DNA of 64,000 nt from Nectonema munidae (Eukaryota; Nematomorpha; Nectonematoida; Nectonematidae): assembly GCA_030549495.1 (NCBI GenBank), contig JAUIRK010000993.1, positions 1,347,501 to 1,411,500 on the forward strand. The letters are read 5' to 3'. The number at the start of each line of letters is the position of its first letter. The stretch's first letter is position 1. Shown here one piece after another: positions 43,734 through 54,815 of this stretch. Below the pieces are notes generated by a model. It was not told the DNA's origin. It saw nothing but the letters and a program-made list of their open reading frames with translations, and did not search any database. The position numbers and the translations under genes are program-made.

Positions 43734-43909
43734 AGCCAAACTAGATTCATGAAATTTCATGGCAGATATTCGACTTTTACTGGCCATTGAAAAATTCCGG
43801 TTCATCATTCATTTGATTTATATACTTTCAAAGAAAGAATTTGGAAAAATATAGCTCTTAATATGATTGGTTATCTATTTTTTCAATAAAAAAAATTATC
43901 TTTTTTATT

Positions 43910-44022
43910 TAGTGTATTTTTTCACATTATTTTGTGTAGAAAATAAAAAATTTCATTGATATTTTTTCGAAGCCCATATTCCTCGCTAATTGCTGATCTT
44001 AAAAATCTGGTACCCTATACTT
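43910..44022 (+). repeat. Dispersed repeat A, partner of 55218-55334 (inverted)
   Basis: About 113 bp, nearly identical in inverse to 55218-55334; shared words include CACATTATTTTGTGTAGAAA and AAAATCTGGTACCCTATACT. Confidence 0.75.
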
Positions 44023-44100
44023 AAACTTTTAACCAATGGGTGTGACAGACGTTTGAAGCAATAAATTTTAACCAATGAAGAACATATTATTTGTTAGTAG

Positions 44101-44394
44101 GTTGCACACAGTCCCGGATTAACATAGTAGCAGATGTAGCAGCTGCTACAGGCCCCCCTCTTAGTTGAAAAATACGTCGAAAAAACCTTTAAAGTTATTT
44201 TTTAAAGTTTTTTTCAATTCTTCTTTTATATTTCCTCCTTAAAATAAATTTTTGCTCTTGAATTTTGTGGTTTTTATCTTTTTTGTAGAATCTAGATCAA
44301 TTTTATTAATTTTTTTTACTTCCTGACTACCATTTGTAAATTTAATCGATCTGCTACAACCTCCGTCCTTCGTAGATCCGAAACTGGTTGCACA
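44101..44394. mobile_element. hAT MITE with perfect 8-bp duplication
   Basis: Element 44109-44386: left end CAGTCCCGGATTAACATAG, right end inverted CAGTTTCGGATCTACGAAG. GTTGCACA flanks both sides (44101-44108, 44387-44394). GCAGCTGCTACAGG and CTGCTACAACC words lie near the ends. Confidence 0.88.
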
Positions 44395-44496
44395 GTTAGT
44401 AAATTCTTTAGACAGTTAGTTAGTTGAATTAGGAGTCAAAAATTCATTTAGAGATCAATGACATGATAATTTTTGTAAAAGGAATCGTTAAAATAC

Positions 44497-45087
44497 AGTT
44501 GAGTATAGCTAATCCCGAAACCACCAATTCAGATTTTCTATAATTTGGATAAATAAAATTCAAAAAATTACAAGACAAATGGATTAGATTACGCTTAGAT
44601 AAAATGGGATTAGCTTCGTAAAAGTGTCAATATTTAGAGAACAGACTAAAACTTTTCAATTAAAAATTAAAATTTGAACAGAGGTATAGGAACATACTGG
44701 ACGGCTGGCTGCTATGTTTTAAATTAAGGCTCTCGTCCTATTAGTCCTAAGTTCCAGCGAATAAAAAAGCAGCTGTAAAATTCGTTTCCGATTTTAAAAA
44801 ATTTGTTTATGATGCAAATTAAACGAAAGAGCATGTGAAATGTATGCCAAACAATTCTCCAAAAAAGATTCTTCATAAGAAACAAATTTTGAAAATTTAT
44901 TACTTTCAACGTCTATTAGATTTGGATTTTTTTTATCCATTTTTATATCTCTTTCTTTTTATTTCAATAAAATCATATTTTTTCTTAGTAAAATAATGTT
45001 ATATTTTGCCTACTGATAAATCAACGAAAAATCGCTAATCCGGAAACAGGTCAATCCAGAGTAGCGCAAATTAGTGATATTCGACAT
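44497..45087. mobile_element. pogo/Tigger-like element, non-coding
   Basis: Left end CAGTTGAGTATAGCTAATCC, right end inverted TGTCGAATATCACTAATTTG; both stretches agree at most positions, and a second AATCCGGA-type word lies further in. The right flank is TATA. No transposase remains. Confidence 0.5.
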
Positions 45088-45091
45088 ATAG

Positions 45092-45135
45092 AAGTGTAAT
45101 TAAATTTTAATTTTTTTACTTAATTACTTACCTCC
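45092..45135 (+). repeat. Dispersed repeat B, partner of 54773-54815 (inverted)
   Basis: AAGTGTAATTAAATTTTAAT followed by CTTAATTACTTACCTCCATT; the inverse occurs at 54760-54815. Confidence 0.55.
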
Positions 45136-45179
45136 ATTAATGATTATGCAACTGGCTATTATAACCTAAAAAACACTAT

Positions 45180-45440
45180 TATATCATCATCAAGGGTTAC
45201 CAAAAAAATTCATGCATTTGTCATTTACTTCGACAAAAAGTTTAGCAATACTAATAATAATAATCAAACTTAGTGGGTCAGTTTGATGTTTAAGTGCAGG
45301 ACAAAGCACAACATTATTTTTTCTATGCTGAGCCATAGTACTTCCAAGATAGTTTTTCATTCTTTTAAATATTGAATGAGATGTTGCTGATGTAGCAGCA
45401 GACACAGTCAAATACAACAAAAGTCAATTATGAACTTCGC
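45180..45440 (-). pseudogene. hAT transposase C-terminal fragment
   Basis: LTVSAATSATSHSIFKRMKN followed by YLGSTMAQHRKNNV matches the hAT dimerisation motif (PVSAATSERSFSALKRIKTYLRSTM...R) of TTF/ZMYM1-type elements. Only this C-terminal piece is present; the expected ER-SF residues are altered. Dead fragment. Confidence 0.65.
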
Positions 45441-45780
45441 TTAGAAGTATTTGAAAAGGTTAACCTTTTTCCCCAGCTTCACAAATGGAATGAACACTTG
45501 TAATATTCATGTCAAAACGATTAAAATACCATGTAATATTCATTAAATTGGAGGTGCCACGCCCCCTCCTTCTAAGCCCCTGGGAAGAACTGTACTTAAA
45601 TCTGGATATGAGAGCAAAGTTTAACATTCTTCAAAGAGCGATTTCTAAATACACTGTGAAAACGATGAAAGGAATTTTTTTCGTCAAAACTTTACGTTTC
45701 CTGCTAGGAGTCATCGCAAGATACTTTTGGGATTAGATTCCAAACTAAACAAAAGCTCAAGACTAAGTTTTCCAAAAAAA

Positions 45781-46084
45781 TGTTCTTTACCCTACACAAA
45801 AGTGCTATAATTTTTCCAATTGAGTATCATCATTTTTGTTTATAAACTTACACATAATATCTTTTCATTTAACCATAATTATCTGTCATAGTTATATTTA
45901 TTTTTGTCATTAATTATTTGTCATTAACACTTCTCTGAACATCACAATTCTTCTATTCTATTAATATAGACTTTTCTTTTACAATGCAAATTCTTATATA
46001 TATATATATATATGTAGTTATGTCTTTTCACGCGCTATTTGTTGAATAAAAGCTCCAGCCTTTCAGATTCTTTCTATTCATCAC
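45781..46084 (+). mobile_element. LTR of a Gypsy-type retrotransposon (fossil)
   Basis: Runs from a TG-type start to a CA-type end, with a (TA)n stretch and a poly(A) signal AATAAA about 40 bases before the end. Its last 70 bases recur at 54628-54697. Gag-like sequence follows directly. The left boundary is approximate. Confidence 0.55.
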
Positions 46085-46089
46085 AATTT

Positions 46090-46650
46090 TATTCAACATC
46101 AAACCCTTTATGGAAAAAGCCGTCAGACCAAAGGAGTTCAACGTTCTCCCTAACGAAGAACAAAGCGGAAAATTATGGAAGCACTGGTTTAGAGGATTCA
46201 CTTACTACCTTGACTGTTTGAAGGATCACAGTCCCAACAAGCTTAACTTCTCATCATTCACTTGGGACCTGACGTTGCTGAAAGCATTCAATAAGCGTCA
46301 AGTTATGAGATGGCAATAAAGCAATTGGAAAGTGCATACGTCAAAGTTCCTAACGAAGTTCATGCAAGGCACCTCCTCTCAACGCGCGTTCAATCAAGTG
46401 ACGAGACCGTCGACTCTTTCTTTCAATCCTTGAAGGTGTTATCCATGAATTGCGAATTCAAAGAAGTAACTGCCGATCAGCACAAAGATCTTTTCATAAG
46501 AGATTCTCTCATCTCTGGATTGAGGAACAGTGCTATTCGAACCAGACTTCTTGAAAACACGAAACTTGATCTCAACACCGCAGTCAATCAAGCTAGAGCT
46601 ATGGAGCAAGCTTTAAGCCAAAGCGAAAACTTCTTGCAAACATTTTATTA
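46090..46650 (+). mobile_element. Gypsy-type gag fragment (fossil)
   Basis: Encodes segments such as KLWKHWFRGFTYYL, HLLSTRVQSSDETVDSFFQS and LISGLRNSAIRTRLL, typical of arthropod Gypsy gag. It is broken (more than one break), lacks protease and polymerase, and stops at a junction with an inverted integrase piece. Confidence 0.75.
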
Positions 46651-46936
46651 CCGTAGTTGACGTCGTATCCTTGCAAGGAAAAGCAAATGGAAATCTAGAA
46701 TACTCGTCAATGATAGTGAGAATGTACTTGTTCTTGGTTTCTGATGGCAAAGGACCTTTGAAGTCGATAGATAGTCTATCAAATGGTTTTGTAGATTTTA
46801 CCATGTGGTCTCCGTAAGACTTGAAGAATCTTGGTTTGCATTTACAACAGACTTGGCAGTTCTTTGTCATCACTTTTATTTCGTCCATTGAAAAGGGTAG
46901 GTTCTTTTCTCTGACAAAGTGACTCATTCTTCGCAC
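46640..46936 (-). mobile_element. Gypsy-type integrase fragment, opposite orientation (fossil)
   Basis: Minus strand: CQVCCKCKPRFFK zinc-binding end, then PFDRLSIDFKGPLPSETKNK and IIDEYSRFPFAFPC, the start of the integrase core. It lies head-on to the gag fragment, so the copy is rearranged, incomplete and cannot be a working element. Confidence 0.8.
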
Positions 46937-49197
46937 TCCAGGATGGATCAGTGAGTCATAAACGCTTTTTTGGCTAACGAAAAATGTTAAGAAATTTAAG
47001 ACTTTTGATAAACATATTTTTTATTCCTCAGACTAAATTTTATCGATACTTTCATATTGTAAACCGAGATTATAAAATTACACACTAAAAATCAAGGATT
47101 ATGTCAAAAATCAAGATCTTGGTTTAAAAATCAATATGTTATATTTAGAAGCAACAAAAGTTGACCTATAAAGCCTTTAAAAATTGACCTAACGACTTCA
47201 AAACGCAGACTTTATTTGCAAAAAAATTGAACTAAAAAAATTATTCTATAATCACTTGAAAAGGGACGCTCCTTAGAGAGAGAAGAGCTTTTGAGAAAAA
47301 TCATTGTATATTTTTTTTTTTTTGAGAAGAGCTTCTCTATACATAATTCTTTTTTCATATGTTAATGTTTTTGTTTCGTTTTTCCACGTCGTTTATTCAT
47401 TCCACCACATAGATTTTCTTCAAATTTGATATTTCTATACAAATCAAATGCGTCTTTCATTGTAAGATTTGAAGATTGCGTTTTTTCAAATATTTTATTT
47501 ATATACGCGAGAATGGAGGAGTTGAATTTTTTTAATCCATATTGATTGGATAAAAATGAAATAATCCGTTTTTTAGTTGCTTTGTGAACTTTTCAGTGTG
47601 TAAAATCAACCCCAAAATTGTTAACTACTTGTTCTTTGTTTGTTAACTTGTTAAATCTACAGATTCTGGAGTATTTTCAAAATCGACTATTAAAAAGGTC
47701 ACCTATTGATTAAAAGTTGACTTTGTTGACCTAATAATGTGATTTTCTTTTACACAAACTTTATAAAACAAAAATATTTACGTGTTCCAGAATAAGTGCT
47801 ATTGGAAATCAAAAGTTGACTTTATATTGACTTTTAACTGGCCTGACAAAAGAAATCAGAAACTATCTCACAGAATAAAAAACTCCAACTTCCACCCCTT
47901 TGAGTCACAAACAAACGCTGTGACGTACGCTCTAATGTCGTTACTATCTGGCCTCTGAGATTGGCCAACGTTTATCTCAGGGCTTTATCCCAGCATGACA
48001 TACCTCCCACAACACAGTAAACCACACGAAAACACTTCCATTGACGTAGTATATACACGTGAACGTGCATACGTTCCACATGTGTGCATGGTGGAGTTCA
48101 AGATGTTAACATAGTTAGAATTACGTTAGAATGTCAACAAAGGTAAAATAGCTAGTTTAATGCATTTCACTGAGATGATATCACCTCTGTCACTTGACAG
48201 TTGACAAATCAGTCAGGATTTTGAATTAATAATATAAATATTAATTAAGAATATAAATACATTCCACTCACTATAACTCGCATAGTGTATGCGGAGTGAA
48301 TGAAACGCTAAGATTAATTAATACAAACTACTTTCAGGATGCCTCTATAAATGCAAATTTTAAACATAGAATAATGTTCGTGCAGGCAAAGGTAAAAACA
48401 AACAGGAGAAGTAAGTTAGAAAAAAAAACTTTATTCACTTAGGCCCGCAAAGTCGCATAGAAAATTCCGACTCTGAGTCTTAGCTTTAACCTACCCCAGT
48501 TATAGCATATTTTTTAATGAGATTTTAAACACTACATCACTTCATTAATGATTTTTTATTCTAAAATTTAGATTATTAAAATTATATAAAAAAAAATATA
48601 TATTTTTTATTCTAAACAATTATTTGAGAAGGGAGAGATTTTTTTTTGAATTTACTTGTTTTTAATCTAGCATCAAAATAATTGATGTCAACGTAGTTTC
48701 TTAATTGATGCATGTATGAGCAATAATATCTATTTTTGATTATTATTGAAATTCGGATACAACTTCCATATTTTCTTCCGACAAATGTAGATTGGCTTGA
48801 TTATTATTGTATAACTTCACAATTCTATCATTCCTAAATAAAATGGATTCTTTTGCTTTCATTAAAATTTTTTGTGATCAAATCAAATTAATATATAGAA
48901 ATTTCTTTACGGCGTATTTATTTTGATGAATTATTATTATACCACATGTTTATCAGACATTTTCTCAGATACTTCAATACAACAGACTAATTAGTTCATT
49001 TAAAATGATGTTTTTGAATATCTCCTACCCAATGCTTCTCTATTTTTTCTTAATTAAAAAATATCTCTGAAACTAAATTCTAAAATCAATCATATTGAAA
49101 ACACTAATTCTAAAATTTTTAAAATGATTGGATTTATTAAATATATAAACGGTAATGAGAAATTGCCAGATGGCAATTGTCCGGTTGGTTACCTCTT
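46937..49197. other. No gene recognised
   Basis: AT-rich with TTGACC-rich words at 47160-47830 (AAAAGTTGACTTT recurs near 47715 and 47810). A less AT-rich patch at 47880-48120 shows no coding family. Confidence 0.35.
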
Positions 49198-49322
49198 AGC
49201 ATCTCTCATCCTCTTCTCATCCTTAGTTCATCCTCTTAGCATCCTCATCCGGGGATCATTTAAGTTTCAGCATCCGCAATAACAATTTTCAAACATTTTT
49301 TTTCAATTTAAGCCTAACTTTA
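49198..49322 (-). repeat. GAGATGTATCGGAT repeat family, copy 4 (partial)
   Basis: Inverse of the AACTTAAATGATCC and GCGGATGCTGAAAC blocks of copy 2, with four CATCCTCTT-type units at the left that look like local expansion of the GAGGATG word. Confidence 0.65.
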
Positions 49323-49559
49323 TCCAAAATTTTAAAATGTATAACATTTGGGTTTGCAACACAAGAAGTCCCTTTTGCAAAGGGCTAAAATTTTTGATTT
49401 TATTTTTTACAAAAGTCTTTTTTATTCTATATTATCTATGGAAATCGAAATTTACTACTTTATACAAATTTTTGGATACAAATTCTGAATTCTTTTTCTC
49501 TCATCAACTTATTTTATGAGACATATTAAGATTTTTTTGGTATTTTGTTATTGTCTGGT

Positions 49560-50495
49560 TACAGCGATCGCCCTAGAGAGATGTTTTGGTCAGTCTCCAG
49601 ATGTGCATTTCCATTGCTGCCTAGCACCATGAGTAGAAAGTCTCCAACAGTTGAAATCTTTTAATCATTTTTGTGACCATACTCTCTTGAATAATGATAA
49701 ATCCTTCAAAGCAAGATTTCTTTTAGATTATTTCAAAGAGAAGGCAGCCAAATTTTGGTTTTTTTGGCCATAACTTATCCATTGAGTAGAGGAAGCTTTG
49801 GAACAGTAACGCAAAATAGTGTTTTGAATTGCCCATTGCTAGACGTTAAAAATGGAGATAAAAAATAGAGGGTCATATGATTTTGCCTCCGATGATAAAG
49901 TTATTGTTATAAGATGCCTGAATACTAAATGCGTTTGTATTGGAAGCAATTTTTCAGGAATTTTAGCTTTGAAGTCCGTTCAAAATGGTCCAAGCATGAA
50001 AACAACGAGACAATGGCAGGTGTGGACTTGTCTTATTTTTTGGTTAACAGATATAAATGCACTATTAGATCCAAAAAAGTGGTACTGGCCTATTTTTACG
50101 GATATTATTGATACTTTACTTTTCAACGCTTGGAGATTGAAGAACTTCTTTAGATTTGCTAGCTTATAAGTAAGAAATTATTTTGGGCCTACTGAAAAAA
50201 ACGAATTGTTTTACTTCAATACTAGAGTCCTTCAAAAAGATTGCCGCAAGAGAGAAAGAGCGATTTATTTACATATCAAAAAACAAAAATACAAAATGTT
50301 TCTCTATCAGAAAAAAAGAGAGCTGAGTAGTTGAATTTTTCAAGACATTATACATGATGAAACTGGACATTTTGTTCTGTACGAAGCAAAGTCAAAGAAG
50401 ATGTTGGTTGTGTAATAAAAATACCACAAAGACTTGCATAAAGTGTGAAGTGGCCTTACACTACAAATGTTTTAATTCGTATCATAAAAAGTGAA
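49560..50495 (+). pseudogene. piggyBac transposase remnant
   Basis: Plus strand: NRGSYDFASDDKVIVIRCLN and VCIGSNF (the GSxD...VxWxDNK..x..S region), then NETMAGVDLSYFLVNRYKCT in one frame and KKWYWPIFTDIIDTLLFNAW in another (piggyBac NxxMGGVDxxDxxxxxY...KWWxxxFxxxxDxxxxNAW). It ends with a Cys/His cluster RCWLCNKNTTKTCIKCEVAL followed by HYKCFNSYH, the usual C-terminal zinc domain. Stops and at least two frame changes break it. Upstream to 49560 shows only weak N-terminal pieces. Confidence 0.8.
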
Positions 50496-50499
50496 TAAA

Positions 50500-52640
50500 C
50501 CTTCTCTTACAGCACCTGCACACTCTTCGGAAAATGATGTATTTTTTTTTAATTTTAAAATAAATATTATTTTTTTTGGTTTGTTATATCTATTAATAAA
50601 AATTTAATTAAAATATCCTTTTTCCAATTGATCCAAATTTAGGCAGGGTAAAAATGCGAGTAAAATAACTTTTTTTTAAATGCTATTAGTCTGAAGTCAA
50701 AAACTCTGAAGTATCTTGTCAAAATTATTCATTAATGTGCTTTAAGATTTTTGGAGATGCTAATCTTAATTAGAAAATGGTTATGAGTAGGAGCCATTAA
50801 AATTTTCAGTAGCTTCGACTCCTCTCAATGCGATTAGCTTGGCTCCTCCAAAATTATTTGGCGCCATCCTGCCTTCACCAGCAAATTTAAGTTCAAAAAG
50901 AAGTAAAACATTTTAAAGGCACAAAATCATTTTCTCTCATAATGCCATATAAGCTTCAAACTTGTCTAGCGTTATAGCAGGTCTTCTTGTATTTAATATT
51001 AATTGCGGCACCACCGTGATTAATTAAATACCAAAATTTTTTATTTTATTTTCAACATATATGAAATAACTTTCCTTCTTTTTTCGAGGGTAACGCATTT
51101 CTCTTCCACAGATTAAGAAATTTTGTTGATATATTTTTTTTAAGTTTATTTCAAGTTGTTCTTCATCATGATTACCGTGTGCTTTTTTAATTCAAATATT
51201 CTACAGCAAAGTATTTTAGCAATATAAATTTATAAAATCGGAACAATAAAATCTTTATTGATTTGATAAAAATGTTTGAAAATCACACGCAAACATAAAA
51301 TAAATGAAGCTTTAAAAAAAAATTCTAAAATCTTGTTTGTCCTCATCCTAAAAAAAATAATAACAACAATGGCAATCAAAAATTCGTAGAAAACACTCAT
51401 TTTGAATGTTTATTTTAAATTTTTAGAAGTTTTACCAAAGAATAGATCTAAAAAATTTGAAGTATTAATTTTATCGCGCCGCATGCAAAACTTTTTTTTA
51501 TTCACGCAAAAAAGCTTGAACATAAAAAAAGAGATGGAATCGCGTACCACTGTTCTCCCTTTCTAAATCATATCGACACTTTTATTGTAATAAATGAAAA
51601 GCGTAGAACGAATCAAATTTACCCTTCTCTGCAAAATATGTTTATCAAATATTAATTTTTCAAAATATTTTTTTTATTTTTTATCAAAAAAAAAGTAGTC
51701 AAAATGCATGACTTACTCTTTTGCTCTTCCGCTTAAATGATAAGTACAAAATATTTATATCAGCGCAAAATGTCGATGCTTTGAGAAAATATGAATGAAT
51801 ATTTTAAAAAATTTACAGACTTGAAATGTTAGGATAAAAATTATTATTGTGAAAATGGCGTTTATTTTGTATATTTGTAAGCATTACGTTCTTCAATAAA
51901 AGAAAACATTTGTGAGTTGAGATGGGAAATGCGCAAAATGAAAACAGCATTTGCATAATTAATTAATTAATTACCCGCAAATAATTCAAAATCTAAAGAT
52001 AAAAGTTGCACTTAGAATTCGCTGTAAAGACTTTTATTTCTGAAACTTTTGTAAACTACAAAATCAACTGATCATTTATGTAATTATTGATCTCGCAAAA
52101 GGCATTTAAAAGAAATGTGTGCAAATTTGCGTTGACTTACCCCTTTTTGTAACGCCTAAATAAATTGACAAAGCTGATTGATTACTGTCACAATTTCATA
52201 AAACGCCCTCCCAAACCTATACATTCCCATTCTTCCCCTTGGCTTGGATAAATCACTTGAACCACCAGAATGTTTTAGTCGACTCTAGCGATGCTGGGTC
52301 CCAGAAAAAGCACTCACTCGGCCTTTTCTCGTTTTTCACTGGCAACGATATTCATGAGTCTTCTATGGCACAACACTTGAAGAAAGCTTGAACACAAGAA
52401 GATCGTATTTCCTTTGAATCAGCTCTTAGCCTTCCTTCATGTCAAAACTCATAAATGTGGCGAAAATTCGAAATTTTTTGAAATTTTTACAAAAATGGAA
52501 CGATTTTGAGAATGCCTTCTGATGAAAAGTGAGGACTTCATTGAATAGTTTTTTTTAAACTTCCTTACGATATTCTTATCTGGAGTGAAGTTTTCTTTAA
52601 AATACTAATGAATTTGATGTCATAACAATCACTCAATATT
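50500..52640. other. No gene recognised
   Basis: AT-rich to 52130. 52200-52450 is less AT-rich and could hold further exons of the secreted-protein gene, but no splice-bounded frame was convincing. Confidence 0.35.
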
Positions 52641-52646
52641 TTTATA

Positions 52647-52798
52647 AAAAGGGGGCGTGAGTAGGGTTGGTTAGATGCTGGATTCGATAACTCAAGGTCT
52701 TGGGTTCGATTCCGCATCAAGCCTACTTTCTCATAGTTCGATACAAGCGGCGCAATTGTGCTTTCTCGATGAAAACACCCCGGGATGATACCCTTACC
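52647..52798 (+). mobile_element. tRNA-derived SINE, copy 3 (complete)
   Basis: Same unit as copy 2, A box TGGTTAGATGCTGG, B box GGGTTCGATTCCG, tail ACCCTTACC. TTTATA at 52641-52646 and 52799-52804 is a plausible short target duplication. Confidence 0.85.
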
Positions 52799-53080
52799 TT
52801 TATATCAAATTCGCACTTTTCCATTCTTCAAACTTATTCCTTTTTTTATTGTAATAGTGCAATAAATGCTTTTGTCTCAACAACGGCAAATCGCCCAATT
52901 CTCTCTACTTTTTTCATAAATCTCCTTTCACTTGCTAAGTGGAGTAGGTGGATCTCATCTTTGAGTATGTAACTTGAAAAAACTTGTTGTGGAGAGTGAG
53001 TAATAATAATAATCAATAAAAGCTCATAAAATCAATTCCGCCGATGCAGAAGATGGAGATGAAAGAAATAAACATCTTAC

Positions 53081-53407
53081 CTATCTTCGTGATAATTAAA
53101 GTTTTTGCAGCAGGAGAAATGGTCGTCACATCTTCAGTTCCCAATGCATATAGGATCTTTATTGTCGTTTTGCCATTTGGTGGTGTGTACATACAAACTG
53201 TTTCTCCTTTTTTCGCGTCTGTTGTATCATGTGTTGTGATTGAACTGCCGGGGAAGTCTTCCTCTTTAAAAATGGTGCCATTCACGTCATAGAACGGAAC
53301 TTCCTTCTCTTTCTCGCATTCTTCGAACTGCAACTTGAAATTGGCGTCGTCTCCTTTGAAAATGAGAACTTCATCAGTGCTCTTTCCATTCACCACCGTG
53401 CACTTTT
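53081..53407 (-). CDS. Secreted protein exon 2
   Basis: GT-AG bounded, phase 1 on both sides, 108 full codons rich in charged residues, with codon use clearly less AT-driven than the surrounding chance frames. Confidence 0.65.
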
Positions 53408-53949
53408 CTAAATATCAGTAGTAACAATTTTGATTTGACATTAGATCTTTTTTCTACAGTTGATCAAACAAAAGTTAAGTATTTTGCTAAGTATAAGTAG
53501 TTTCATGTGTTGGCAAAGAGAGAAATTATTATCGCCATCTATCATAAATTGCATTAACGTTTATCCTACCCACTTTTTGAAAGAACTAATTGCTTGTTTT
53601 GTGATATAAAATAGTTGTCTTGTTAACAAATTTGATTTTTAAAGTTGATATATTTTTTTATACTTAGAATTCCTTTTTTTCTGCTTCTTCATTGTTTTAA
53701 AAAAGGGAGAAAGCATTATTAAAGCTTTCAAGAAGAGGTGTGCGAATTATTTAGCCACCTCTAGTTTTTGAAAGGATTTTAACCCAACGGCCTTTTACAA
53801 AATTGTATTGTTTTAACTAAGATCGCAGGTTTGCTGCTTGGGTGTGAGAAACGACTCCCACGAATAAACTTACGCTCAGTGATGCAAAAGAAGAAGGCGA
53901 CGAGAAGGAGACAGGCAGAGGAGAGGGTTGAGTTGCACGATTTCTTCAT
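53081..53949 (-). CDS. Unrecognised secreted protein, 5' part (two exons)
   Basis: Exon 1, 53949-53874: Met, then a signal peptide KKSCNSTLSSACLLLVAFFF CITE (charged start, 14-residue hydrophobic core), donor GTAAGT. Exon 2, 53407-53081: acceptor ATATTTAG, then KCTVVNGKSTDEVLIFKGDD, FKLQFEECEKEKEVPFYDVN, KKGETVCMYTPPNGKTTIKI and SPAAKTLIITKI; donor G|GTAAGA. The two exons give 134 residues with three cysteines after the signal. Exon 2 is 327 bp and phase 1-1, as in many shuffled extracellular domains. If the second donor is not used the frame reads on to a stop at 53013 with a short hydrophobic tail (MFISFISIFCIGG). A TATA box lies 71 bp upstream. I do not recognise the family and found no third exon. 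Confidence 0.65.
53874..53949 (-). CDS. Secreted protein exon 1 (signal peptide)
   Basis: 25 codons plus one base. Start chosen because it opens the signal peptide and sits 71 bp below the TATA box; an in-frame ATG further upstream would translate a (CA)n tract. Confidence 0.65.
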
Positions 53950-53976
53950 CTTTTCAGTCAAAGTTTGTTGGATTGC

Positions 53977-53997
53977 GTGTGTGTGTGTGTGTGTGTG
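53977..53997. repeat. (GT)10 microsatellite in the predicted 5' UTR
   Basis: Perfect GT repeat between the predicted transcription start and the ATG of the secreted-protein gene. Confidence 0.85.
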
Positions 53998-54019
53998 ATT
54001 CGAATCCACTTTCTCCCTC

Positions 54020-54027
54020 CTTTTATA
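54020..54027 (-). promoter_or_regulatory. TATA box (TATAAAAG) of the secreted-protein gene
   Basis: Minus strand ACGCGTATAAAAGGAGGG, a near-consensus TATA. Transcription would start about 30 bp below, near 53993, giving a 5' UTR of about 45 nt that contains the (CA)n tract at 53977-53997. A second TATATA at about 54218 is further away. Confidence 0.55.
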
Positions 54028-54627
54028 CGCGTCTTTTTCTCCTCATTCACGAAAACAAGTTTACACGGCGTTGGCAGTTTACTTTGCTCAAATTTCGAGT
54101 AAAAAAACACAAATGTTTGTTCTGCCTCATGTTTGCACTTGTTTGGAGAAGCCGGTATTTTGCGTTGATGCAAAAAAACACAACCACCATGTTCATTCTG
54201 GATAGTGGTGATAGCATATATAGAGAGCCTCCTCATCTCCCTATAACTGCGTGAAAGATTTTTATCCTGGTAAATCGGTGTTTTGCTGACACATCACTAC
54301 TAAAAATTTGGCCTAGATTGGACTATCCTTTTAAAAGACTCCAAAAATTGGGGTATATTGGAATAAGTTTCATTGATGTGAAAATCATTTGAAGTAAAGA
54401 TTTTTGACTAGCTTTAACAAAAAAACGCCTTCTTCAAAGAAGATAATTCGCAAAGTGTTCAAATTTTTCAATAAAACGACTTATTCAAACCTGCGGATTT
54501 AGAGTTATAAGCTTTATGTAAAACAAATTTTTACTAAAAGTAGGCTAAATAATCAAAGAATCGAAAAATGTCCAAATCAAAAAATATTTATTCTTTTTAA
54601 ATATATCGTTGGCTCCCCTTACTTTTA

Positions 54628-54697
54628 GTTATGTCTTTTCACGCGCTATTTGTTGAATAAAAGCTCCAGCCTTTCAGATTCTTTCTATTCATCACAT
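54628..54697 (+). mobile_element. LTR tail of the same Gypsy-type family (fossil fragment)
   Basis: About 70 bp identical or nearly so to the end of the LTR at 46015-46084, including the AATAAA signal and the CATCACA end. No coding part follows. Confidence 0.8.
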
Positions 54698-54759
54698 TGA
54701 GGAAATTAAAAAAAAATTGAGCATATATTTTTCAACTCGTGAATACTATACTCTCAATT

Positions 54760-54815
54760 TGCATAATGAAGGTAAGTAATTAAGTATAAAAATTAAAATT
54801 TAATTACACTTAAAA
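54760..54815 (-). repeat. Dispersed repeat B, second copy
   Basis: Inverse of 45092-45150. Confidence 0.55.

Noticed and set aside
45509-45736. 75-codon plus-strand frame beside the hAT and Gypsy pieces
   Set aside because: No recognisable family motif and no splice or promoter support.
52700-52972. 90-codon frame starting MGSIPHQAYF, similar to one at 55652-55897
   Set aside because: The similarity comes from both being SINE copies read through; not a protein family.
53779-54254. Frames including His-Thr repeats around the secreted-protein start
   Set aside because: They translate the (CA)n tract or the opposite strand of exon 1 and promoter.
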